Shown here: piece after piece, positions 1 through 5,616 of the stretch
How positions within the stretch are numbered: position 1 is the stretch's first letter
Layout: every line of letters starts with the position of its first letter
NCBI GenBank assembly: GCA_049509915.1
Contig: JBEKZL010000311.1
Location: forward strand, 1 to 7,907
Reading direction: 5' to 3'
DNA from: JBEKYD01 sp049509915
GTDB taxonomy: Bacteria; Acidobacteriota; Terriglobia; Bryobacterales; Bryobacteraceae
Length of the DNA: 7,907 nt
The notes under the pieces: generated by a model
The model's input: only the letters and a program-made list of their open reading frames with translations
Databases searched by the model: none
What the model was told of the DNA's origin: nothing
Position numbers and translations under genes: made by a program

Positions 1-96
1 TGGACTGTGCGCGGCGCCAACGCCATCATAGCCCTGCGATGCTGCTATCTCAATGGTCGATTTGAGGACTACTGGGAGTCGCGCTGCGTCGCGTAA
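1..96 (+). CDS. Transposase, C-terminal fragment (ISKra4-like), 5' part outside the window
   Basis: Frame 1 is open from the first base and ends at a TAA at 94-96, giving 31 residues. They begin WTVRGANAIIALRCC and continue with an N-G-R-F-E-D-Y-W pattern. This matches what I recall of the C-terminal end of IS transposases of the ISKra4 group, in which a W-x-x-x-G-A-N-A-I-I-A-L-R-C segment is followed by a short acidic/aromatic tail ending close to the stop. The catalytic part lies to the left of the window, so whether the element is intact cannot be judged. The right end of the IS, with its terminal inverted repeat, should lie in 97-245, but without the left end I cannot identify it. The transposase call is fairly sure; the family assignment is from memory and less so. 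Confidence 0.65.
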   Translation, partial: WTVRGANAIIALRCCYLNGRFEDYWESRCVA

Positions 97-122
97 GCTC
101 CACTTCTATGTCGCGCACCCGA

Positions 123-206
123 AACCGCTCCCTTACGGTCACGGCCCGGTAAGGGGCTGCAAATGCGCGGGACCCATAACCGAGCCGCGACCGCCGGGGA
201 GCGGTT
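123..206. repeat. Inverted pair of 28-nt REP-like sequences (BIME-like element)
   Basis: Positions 123-150 and 179-206 are inverted copies: the reverse complement of the first matches the second at 23 of 28 positions with no gaps. The best-kept part is the terminal 10 nt, AACCGCTCCC at 123-132 and GGGAGCGGTT at 197-206. The 28-nt spacer (151-178) would be the loop of one large hairpin. A second, smaller stem is possible inside the left copy (CCTTAC at 131-136 with GTAAGG at 149-154). The element sits between the transposase stop at 96 and the MBL gene stop at 246, which are convergent. That is a usual location for REP/BIME elements, which often act as 3'-end structures. No T-run follows either side, so a classical intrinsic terminator is not supported. 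Confidence 0.6.
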
Positions 207-245
207 GCCGCGCCTAAATTGCGAAATCCCGAGATAGGTTATCGT

Positions 246-2042
246 TTACATTGCCTTCGCTCGGGCGGCCAGCCATCCCTCGAGGTCGCTGGGGGCACTG
301 TACCAGCGCGCGTTCGAAGCCAGATAGACAAGGTCGAAACGGCCATTCATATTCGTCATCCACGCTGAGCGAGCCGCCCGATCCTCTTCCGGCTTGGGTG
401 CCTGCATCATCATCCTTGGCGGGGCAGCCTGCTTCTCGAAGGCGTTGCCCGCGAACAGCACCCGATCGCGAGCGTTGAGCAAGCTCAGGTTCGCCACGCC
501 GTCGGACTGGAACGAGGCAGCTTCCAGAGTGAGCGGCTGACCGGCACGATTGAGGCCGAGATCGAGAGTTGCGCCGTCACTCAGCATGGTGGCCGGAACG
601 CCGTTGAGGACGTTCGAAGCCGCTACGTAGATATGGCGCGGGCGAAGTTGTGCCAGGCCGCCGGACTGGCGCGGGTCCCGATCGAGAATGGCAACATCGA
701 GCGGCAGGTCGCCGATGAGAGACTGGAGGAGTGCGGCCAGTCCCGGGCCGCCGCCCCCGGTTCCGATCAATAGCGCGGACGTCGAGCCGCGGAGAAGGAA
801 AAGACTCTGGCCGGCGCTTTCCCGGATGAGATAAAAATCGGACTGGATTTTGGAAACGGCGTCGATCCGGGTGTCGAACGAGGCCACACCTGTGTCGCGT
901 TTGAAATTGCCGGGGATGCGAACGGCGTGATAGGGCTCGCCGGCTTCCCCAAGCCGGTACAGAGTGGACAGCGAATAGACCATTTGGGCCGAGTCGTTTT
1001 TTGCCCAATACGCGTCCGGGCCGGCGAAAAAAGGTTCTCCCGTAATGGCGCCGGCCAGTAACCCGTCGGCGAGGGCGGCCATGTCCGTAATGTACTGGCG
1101 GTCGAGCGGCCGGCCGTTCAGCGGCGCGCGGCCCCGGGCCCATGCCATGATCTGGTAGAAGTGTGCAGGCAGAACCGCGAGGTCGGGATAGGGCCGGGTA
1201 ACCTCCTCGACATGGTGAACGCTCTGGTCATATCGCGACAGTGGTCCTCCTTGGACGTAGGGCCACGCGGAACCAATCGCATCTCCGGTAATGAAGATAC
1301 GATTCTCCGCGTCGAGATAGGCGGTCGAACCAGCCGAGTGAGGCGGAATTGCGACCGCGCTGATCAGCCGATTGCCCAGGTCGATCTGGCTCACTGCCAT
1401 CCCATTTCCGTGGTTCGTGGGGCCACCGCCTTCCCGAATGGGAACGTAGTTCCCGGGGGCCTGCGCCGGCCAATCCAGATCGGGGTAGTAAATGGTCCGA
1501 TCCGACATGCGCGCGTTTTCGCCGATATGGTCCGGATGATTGTGAGTAATAGCCACCACGAAGTCGAGCGGGTGGGTCCGCGGCTGGCCGTCGTTCTCGT
1601 GACCCAGCAAATAGCGCACCACGGTCTTCAGGTCGTTCACACCCTCGGTAGCTTTGGCGGGATTGGCGGTATCGATAAGCAGAGCGCGGCTGGAACCCTC
1701 GAGCAGGTACATGGTCGAACCCTGGGAGGTGTCCGGATCCGGTATGGAAACGTAAGGCCCAGGGGTCCACGGCAAATAGTGCTCGATGCGCCATGTACGC
1801 TGCCCCTTACCGTCGGTCAACATCAGGAATGCGGTGTACTGCCCCCACGGATTCTCCTTCGCAAAGCCGCTACCCTTTGCCCAACCGTACGAGTTCCTGG
1901 CTTCCGGAACGAAGCCCTTTGCCACCTGGTAGTATTCGATGCGCGACTGTTGGCCGGCGGCAACCAATGACACCGAACACAGTACCAGTGCCGCGGCTAT
2001 CTGGCTTCCGAGTCGCGGAGATGAATGACGGAAATATTGCAT
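246..2042 (-). CDS. Secreted metallo-beta-lactamase-fold hydrolase with a degenerate second MBL repeat
   Basis: The protein has 598 residues from the ATG at 2042-2040. Residues 1-29 look like a Sec signal peptide: basic start, hydrophobic stretch AAALVLCSVSLVAA, and a V-A-A cleavage site before GQQ. It is therefore probably periplasmic or exported. The first MBL domain (about residues 110-300) has G-S-S-R-A-L-L-I-D-T, the HxHxDH motif as HNHPDH (residues 167-172, bases 1527-1544), a ligand H235 in PPHSAGS, D254 in TGDA and H294 in PAHF. This is a complete dinuclear zinc-site set for the superfamily. A second, related half (about residues 400-598) repeats the same landmarks without any ligand. 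The substrate cannot be told from sequence; the superfamily includes lactamases, lactonases, glyoxalases and sulfatases. An in-frame ATG at 2099 is less likely as the start: it lies in a candidate -10 element and would put 19 polar residues before the signal peptide. The nearer ATG has AAAGGAG upstream. Confidence 0.85.
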   Translation of the reverse strand: MQYFRHSSPRLGSQIAAALVLCSVSLVAAGQQSRIEYYQVAKGFVPEARNSYGWAKGSGFAKENPWGQYTAFLMLTDGKGQRTWRIEHYLPWTPGPYVSIPDPDTSQGSTMYLLEGSSRALLIDTANPAKATEGVNDLKTVVRYLLGHENDGQPRTHPLDFVVAITHNHPDHIGENARMSDRTIYYPDLDWPAQAPGNYVPIREGGGPTNHGNGMAVSQIDLGNRLISAVAIPPHSAGSTAYLDAENRIFITGDAIGSAWPYVQGGPLSRYDQSVHHVEEVTRPYPDLAVLPAHFYQIMAWARGRAPLNGRPLDRQYITDMAALADGLLAGAITGEPFFAGPDAYWAKNDSAQMVYSLSTLYRLGEAGEPYHAVRIPGNFKRDTGVASFDTRIDAVSKIQSDFYLIRESAGQSLFLLRGSTSALLIGTGGGGPGLAALLQSLIGDLPLDVAILDRDPRQSGGLAQLRPRHIYVAASNVLNGVPATMLSDGATLDLGLNRAGQPLTLEAASFQSDGVANLSLLNARDRVLFAGNAFEKQAAPPRMMMQAPKPEEDRAARSAWMTNMNGRFDLVYLASNARWYSAPSDLEGWLAARAKAM

Positions 2043-2052
2043 TGGCTTCCGA

Positions 2053-2059
2053 CTCCTTT
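2053..2059 (-). promoter_or_regulatory. Ribosome binding site supporting the 2042 start of the MBL gene
   Basis: On the minus strand AAAGGAG lies 10 nt before the ATG at 2042-2040, with a further GGAAG nearer to it at 2050-2046. The spacing is slightly long. With the signal peptide beginning just after this ATG, it favours this start over the in-frame ATG 57 nt upstream. Confidence 0.45.
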
Positions 2060-2097
2060 GGTCGCTCAATGGAGCAATGAACACGAATCGCGGGCTC

Positions 2098-2106
2098 ATT
2101 GTATCA
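2098..2106 (-). promoter_or_regulatory. Candidate extended -10 promoter for the MBL gene
   Basis: The minus strand reads TGATACAAT, an extended -10 (TG, one base, then TACAAT, which matches TATAAT at 5 of 6 positions). No good -35 lies 16-18 bp upstream, as expected for extended -10 promoters. Transcription would start near 2091, giving a leader of about 50 nt before the ATG at 2042. It overlaps the alternative ATG at 2099-2097. This is a motif match only. Confidence 0.35.
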
Positions 2107-2204
2107 CCGCTCTATAGCCCGAACAGAGCAGCTATTTCCCGGCGGACAGGCCGACGCGGCGACGAGGGCGGCCTGCTCCATAACTGCAACCCGAACGGGG
2201 CAAT

Positions 2205-2213
2205 TGCTATAGT
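2205..2213 (+). promoter_or_regulatory. Candidate extended -10 promoter for the glycosyltransferase gene
   Basis: The plus strand reads TGCTATAGT, an extended -10 in which TATAGT matches TATAAT at 5 of 6. The -35 region is weak (CTGCAA at an 18-bp spacer, 3 of 6). If used, transcription would begin at about 2220, almost on top of the proposed TTG start at 2224, giving a nearly leaderless message. That proximity makes either this promoter or the TTG start doubtful. Confidence 0.25.
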
Positions 2214-2223
2214 CAGAGAAAGC

Positions 2224-3654
2224 TTGCGCAAGACGACTTTGTTTTTTCTGCTGGCGGCGGCGCTGGCGGCTTCGCGGCTCTGTCACATTGGCATCTTGTG
2301 GGAGGGCGACGCGTATCCTCTGGCGGCGGCCGGGCAATGGTTGGACGGGCACACGCTATACCGCGAGCTATGGTTCGACAAACCGCCCCTGCTGGCGGTC
2401 GCGTACCTGCTGTTTGGCGCGCGGGCGGGCTGGCCGCTGCGCCTCTTCGATGCGGCTTATGGGTTACTCTGTTGCTGGCTGGCGTACCGGTTGGCGTGCG
2501 AGCTATGGAGCGAGCGCGAGGGTCTTGCGGCCGCGGCGCTGCTCGGGTTCTTCCTGGTCTTCGATCTTCCCTCGTCGGCGATTCCCGTGGCCAGCGACCA
2601 GTTGATGCTGGCGCCGCACCTGGCCGCGGTCTGGATGGCGGTTCGCAAGAAGGGTTTTGCGAGCGGCGTGGCGGCCGGCGTGGCCTTCTGGATCAACCCC
2701 AAGGGAGCGCTGGCGGCAGCCGTCTGCCTGCTGTGGAACCCCGCGGGCGCGGCGTGGCTCGCGGCCGGTTTCGGCGCGGTTGGGGCGGCGATGGTGCTGG
2801 GGTTAGCGGGCATAGGCGCACTTGCGGGCTGGTGGGATCAGGTTTGGCGCTGGGGACGGTTGTACGCCGCAGCCCCGCTGCCGGGCAACCCGCTGGTCAA
2901 CGGGCTGGTGCGCACGCTCGATTGGGCCGGGTTTCATGCCGCGGCGGTGCTGGCGGCGGCCGGAGTGAGCTGGCATCGCGGCATCGGAGAATTGTCGGGA
3001 CGGGTTTCGACACGGCAGGCACGAATGCCTGCGCTACGGATGCTGGGTTGGCTCCTGATCGCCATGGCAGGAGTGTGTGCGGGGCTCCGCTTTTTTCCGC
3101 GTTACTACTTTTTGGTGCTGGCGCCGGTGGTTGTCATGGCCGCGCGCGGCTGGGTGCTGTGCGGGCCCAAACTGCGAATCTTGGTTCTGGTCCTGTTGGC
3201 CATCCCCATGGTCCGCTTCGGCCCCAGCTATGCCAGAGCTATCGGCGATTCCACCTGGCGCGATTCGGCCATGGACCGCGACAGCCGCGCCGCCGCCCAA
3301 CTGATTCGCCAGCGAGCCCACCCCGGCGACACCCTGTTCGTATGGGGATACCGGCCCGAGCTATACCCTTACACCGGCCTCGCCGCAGCCACCATGTACC
3401 TGGATTCGCAACCGCTGAGCGGCGTGCCGGCCGATCGCCATTTGACCAGCTCGACGCCGGTTGAAACCTCCCAAGCCGCCAAACGCCGGGCCGCGCTCGC
3501 GCTTTCCACGCCGACCTTCGTGGTGGACGGCCTGGGCCCGTATAATCCGCGGCTCGCCATCGGCGGCTACGCCGATCTTTCCGGTTGGCTGGCGCATTAT
3601 CGCGAGGTCGCGCGCACCGGCGGCGCGGTCATCTGGCGGCGCGTGCCGAAATGA
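2224..3654 (+). CDS. GT39-like (PMT/ArnT-type) multi-spanning membrane glycosyltransferase
   Basis: The protein has about 476 residues from the TTG at 2224. A first membrane helix (residues 4-22, FFLLAAALAAS) is followed by a loop with W-E-G-D-A-Y (residues 26-31), an acidic site like the catalytic Asp/Glu loop of GT39/GT-C enzymes. It goes on with L-D-G-H-T-L-Y-R-E and then D-K-P-P-L-L (residues 52-57), a pattern typical of the PMT/ArnT-like superfamily. Many hydrophobic segments follow up to about residue 345. The C-terminal part is more soluble, with HPGDTLFVWGYRPELYPYTG and a final IWRRVPK. Such enzymes transfer a sugar from a polyprenyl-phosphate donor on the outer face of the inner membrane; the acceptor is unknown. 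An in-frame ATG at 2077 would add 49 polar residues, encoded by codons less GC-rich at third positions than the rest, and its GGAG is only 2 nt away, so I prefer TTG. A palindromic repeat at 3015-3032 is translated as part of the protein. The family call is good; the start is uncertain. Confidence 0.75.
   Translation: MRKTTLFFLLAAALAASRLCHIGILWEGDAYPLAAAGQWLDGHTLYRELWFDKPPLLAVAYLLFGARAGWPLRLFDAAYGLLCCWLAYRLACELWSEREGLAAAALLGFFLVFDLPSSAIPVASDQLMLAPHLAAVWMAVRKKGFASGVAAGVAFWINPKGALAAAVCLLWNPAGAAWLAAGFGAVGAAMVLGLAGIGALAGWWDQVWRWGRLYAAAPLPGNPLVNGLVRTLDWAGFHAAAVLAAAGVSWHRGIGELSGRVSTRQARMPALRMLGWLLIAMAGVCAGLRFFPRYYFLVLAPVVVMAARGWVLCGPKLRILVLVLLAIPMVRFGPSYARAIGDSTWRDSAMDRDSRAAAQLIRQRAHPGDTLFVWGYRPELYPYTGLAAATMYLDSQPLSGVPADRHLTSSTPVETSQAAKRRAALALSTPTFVVDGLGPYNPRLAIGGYADLSGWLAHYREVARTGGAVIWRRVPK
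3015..3032. repeat. Perfect 7-bp-arm palindrome (REP-like) inside the glycosyltransferase gene
   Basis: GCAGGCA at 3015-3021 and TGCCTGC at 3026-3032 are perfect inverted arms around a CGAA loop. The sequence, with the CGCTACG that follows, resembles a GC-rich dispersed repeat that I recall as frequent in soil-bacterial genomes, usually between genes. Here it is in frame and codes for part of TRQARMPALR (about residues 261-270), in a polar stretch between two hydrophobic segments. No second copy is present in this window, so its repeat status rests on recall. Confidence 0.45.
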
Positions 3655-3678
3655 GCGCGTGCCATCTAGATGCCAGTT

Positions 3679-3692
3679 CTTAAACGTTAAAG
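3679..3692. promoter_or_regulatory. Operator-like near-palindrome upstream of the isomerase operon promoter
   Basis: CTTAAACGTTAAAG matches its own reverse complement at 12 of 14 positions and is centred on CG (AACGTT core). It is AT-rich in a GC-rich region and ends 15 bp before the -35 hexamer. An even palindrome with a central CG is the usual form of LacI/GalR-family operators, which commonly control sugar genes. The match is by shape only, and no regulator gene is present in the window. Confidence 0.35.
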
Positions 3693-3707
3693 TAGGGCTC
3701 GGAACGA

Positions 3708-3736
3708 TTGACATCGAGCGCGCCGGTTGATAGAGT
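3708..3736 (+). promoter_or_regulatory. Sigma70-type promoter for the small membrane protein / isomerase operon
   Basis: A perfect -35 hexamer TTGACA (3708-3713), a 17-bp spacer and TAGAGT (3731-3736; 4 of 6 to TATAAT) form the best promoter match I found in the window. Transcription would start near 3743, giving a leader of about 28 nt that carries a good Shine-Dalgarno sequence before the ATG at 3771. It lies between the end of the glycosyltransferase (3654) and the small gene, so the two downstream genes probably form their own transcription unit. Confidence 0.6.
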
Positions 3737-3757
3737 AACGCATCTACTCAGGCTGTT

Positions 3758-3765
3758 AAGAGAGG
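3758..3765 (+). promoter_or_regulatory. Ribosome binding site deciding the 3771 start
   Basis: AAGAGAGG ends 5 nt before the ATG at 3771. The frame is open further upstream from an ATG at 3708, but that would place the start inside the -35 element, so 3771 is the start to use. Confidence 0.6.
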
Positions 3766-3770
3766 TCACG

Positions 3771-3998
3771 ATGGCGGAACACGCAAAGATGATTCCCATC
3801 TGGTTTTTCATCGGTTTGCTGCTGCTGGTCTACGGGGTTCTGATCCTGGGCGCCGGCCTCTGGGATGTATACTCACCGCCGGTGCACGCGGTAGTGCTGA
3901 ATGAGCTGCACGCGGGCATCTGGTGGGGCGCGCTGTTGATCGGAATCGGCGCGGTTTACTGTGTCAAGTTCCGGCCAGGCATGGAGAAGAGAGGATAG
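3771..3998 (+). CDS. Small two-helix membrane protein of unknown function
   Basis: The protein has 75 residues starting MAEHAKMIPIWF. It shows two hydrophobic helices, about residues 8-29 (IPIWFFIGLLLLVYGVLILGAG) and 48-65 (AGIWWGALLIGIGAVYCV). They are joined by a loop with W-D-V-Y-S-P-P-V-H-A-V-V-L-N-E-L-H-A, and the protein ends with a short basic tail (KFRPGMEKRG). By the positive-inside rule both termini would face the cytoplasm and the loop with its Pro-Pro and His residues the periplasm. It follows a strong promoter and ribosome binding site and ends 6 nt before the isomerase-like gene, so the two are surely co-transcribed and probably translationally coupled. I do not recognise a named family. 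It is too small to be a conventional transporter on its own; a helper, anchor or regulatory subunit is possible but unsupported. Confidence 0.75.
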   Translation: MAEHAKMIPIWFFIGLLLLVYGVLILGAGLWDVYSPPVHAVVLNELHAGIWWGALLIGIGAVYCVKFRPGMEKRG

Positions 3999-4004
3999 CG
4001 GTCC

Positions 4005-5612
4005 GTGGCGGAAACCATCTATTTGATCGCGAGCGGCGACTTGCGTCTGTCGGCCAATCGCATGTGCTGGGCGGCACAGGAAAAAGCGGAAGCGGCGGTG
4101 ATGGACGCGGTGCGCCGCGAGGGCGGCACGGTGCTGCGGGGCCACGCCTACGACGCCGGTCTGCGGCATGGGTTTATCGATAGCCAGAAGCACGGCAACC
4201 AGGTGTTTCGTTCGCTTCCCCCGGATGCGCCACTGATCGTGTGCGAGGCGGTGTGGCAGTATAGCCACCACGTACTGGCCGGGTTGATGGGGCACCGCGG
4301 TCGGGTCCTGACGGTCGCCAACTGGAGCGGGGAGTGGCCGGGGCTCGTGGGGATGTTGAATCTGAATGCCTGCCTCACCAAGGCGGGCGTGCCCTACGAC
4401 TCGCTCTGGAGCCAGGATTTCGAGGACGAACCGTTTCGCAAGGGGCTGCGGCAGTGGCTGGGCGGCCAGAAAGTGGAGCACGACCTGAGCCATGTGCATG
4501 CGCTCGAGTCGTTCCGCCTGGCGGCCGGGGCTGGGGCCGCGGGGGCCGAACTTGCCGCTTCCCTGCTCCGTGAGCGCGCCATCATGGGCATCTTCGACGA
4601 GGGCTGCATGGGCATGTACAATGCCATCGTTCCCGACGAAAACCTCATGCCGCTGGGAGTTTTCAAGGAGCGCCTCAGCCAGGCGACCCTCTATGCCGCC
4701 ATGCGCGAAATCCCCGAGGACGAAGCCCGAGGGGTGCGCTCCTGGCTGGACGCGAAAGGGATGAAGTTCCACGTGGGCGCCGATCCGGAGACGGAGCTGA
4801 CCGACGCCCAGATTCTCGACCAGTGCCGCATGTACATCGCCGTGCTGCGCATTGCCGACGATTTCGGCTGCGACGTGGTCGGCATTCAGTACCAGCAGGG
4901 ACTGAAGGACCTGGCGCCGGCTTCGGACCTGGCCGAGGGCCTGCTGAACAATGTCGATCGGCCGCCGGTGAAGGCCGCCGGCAATGGCCGCGTGCTGTAC
5001 GAAGGGCAGGCGCTCCCCCATTTCAACGAAGTGGATGAATGCGCCGGCCTGGATGCGCTGGTGACCAACCGGGTGTGGACGCGGCTCGGATACGAGCCGG
5101 AAACCACCCTCCACGACGTCCGCTATGGCGAACCTTACGGCGGCGAGTTCGTGTGGGCGTTTCAGATTTCCGGTTCGGTGCCGCCGCAACACCTGGTGGG
5201 TGGCTACGCCGGCGCGGTGAGCGAGCGCCAGCCGCCCATGTATTTCCGGCTGGGTGGAGGCACCATCAAGGGCGTCTCCAAGCCCGGAGAGATCGTCTGG
5301 AGCCGGATCTACGTCGAAGGCGGCAAACTGCACGCGGACCTCGGCCGCGCCAAGTCGGTCGAGCTTCCCGCCGAAGAGACCGAGCGCCGCTGGAAAATGA
5401 CCACCGAGCAGTGGCCCATCATGCACGCGGTTCTCTACGGCGTTTCGCGCGACCAACTGATGGCCAAGCACAAAGCCAACCATATTCAGGTGGCATACGC
5501 CCCGGATGCCGATGGAGCCAACTGCGCGCTGGCGGTGAAAGCCGCGGCGCTGCGCGAGATGGGAGTCGCCGTCAATATCTGTGGCGATTGCCACGGGCTG
5601 GCGGGAGCTTAA
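4005..5612 (+). CDS. L-fucose isomerase-like (FucI/AraA-superfamily) protein
   Basis: The protein has 535 residues from a GTG at 4005; AGAGAGG, inside the end of the previous gene, lies 10 nt before it. It is soluble, without a signal peptide. The N-terminal half looks like alternating helix/strand Rossmann-type domains (VLTVANWSGEWPGLVGMLNL around residues 101-120). The centre has CMGMYNAIVPDENLMPLGVF (residues 201-220), and DDFGCDVVGIQYQQGL lies at residues 285-300. The C-terminal part is strand-rich and ends with the conserved-looking KANHIQVAYA (residues 490-499). FucI-type enzymes have N-terminal sugar-binding domains and a C-terminal barrel that supplies an Asn-His pair at the metal site; N492-H493 could be that pair and E/D residues in the centre the other ligands. 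This is my inference, not an alignment. The family interconverts aldoses and ketoses (L-fucose/L-fuculose, arabinose/ribulose) using Mn2+. E. coli FucI has about 590 residues, so this is somewhat shorter. It is the main enzyme of the operon started at 3708; the exact sugar is unknown. Confidence 0.65.
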   Translation: MAETIYLIASGDLRLSANRMCWAAQEKAEAAVMDAVRREGGTVLRGHAYDAGLRHGFIDSQKHGNQVFRSLPPDAPLIVCEAVWQYSHHVLAGLMGHRGRVLTVANWSGEWPGLVGMLNLNACLTKAGVPYDSLWSQDFEDEPFRKGLRQWLGGQKVEHDLSHVHALESFRLAAGAGAAGAELAASLLRERAIMGIFDEGCMGMYNAIVPDENLMPLGVFKERLSQATLYAAMREIPEDEARGVRSWLDAKGMKFHVGADPETELTDAQILDQCRMYIAVLRIADDFGCDVVGIQYQQGLKDLAPASDLAEGLLNNVDRPPVKAAGNGRVLYEGQALPHFNEVDECAGLDALVTNRVWTRLGYEPETTLHDVRYGEPYGGEFVWAFQISGSVPPQHLVGGYAGAVSERQPPMYFRLGGGTIKGVSKPGEIVWSRIYVEGGKLHADLGRAKSVELPAEETERRWKMTTEQWPIMHAVLYGVSRDQLMAKHKANHIQVAYAPDADGANCALAVKAAALREMGVAVNICGDCHGLAGA

Positions 5613-5616
5613 GAAT

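Noticed and set aside
1161..1970. Plus-strand open frame of 269 codons opposite the MBL gene.
   Set aside because: It is a mirror of the MBL coding sequence, which has complete metal-binding motifs on the minus strand.
2043..2099. MBL gene start at the ATG at 2099-2097.
   Set aside because: It would place 19 polar residues before the signal peptide, lies in a candidate -10 element, and lacks the AAAGGAG seen before the 2042 start.
2298..3464. Plus-strand open frame of 388 codons overlapping the glycosyltransferase in another frame.
   Set aside because: It is Arg/Gly/Ala-rich with no membrane segments or motifs, whereas the chosen frame encodes a coherent GT39-like membrane protein.
3663..3672. 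Perfect 10-bp palindrome CATCTAGATG after the glycosyltransferase stop.
   Set aside because: It has no loop and no T-run, so it is not a terminator. As an isolated 10-mer far from the promoter core it is not distinguishable from chance.
3873..5594. Very long open frame on the minus strand opposite the isomerase-like gene (573 codons).
   Set aside because: Its sequence is rich in His, Arg, Gly and Ala with no recognisable motif, and it mirrors the high-GC third positions of the real gene on the plus strand. It also runs into the small membrane-protein gene.
5580..5594. CxxCH-like heme motif (CGDCHG) at the C-terminus of the isomerase-like protein.
   Set aside because: The protein has no signal peptide and no cytochrome-like surroundings, and the motif is 6 residues from the end, leaving no room for an axial-ligand domain. 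It is probably chance, although metal binding by the two Cys cannot be excluded.
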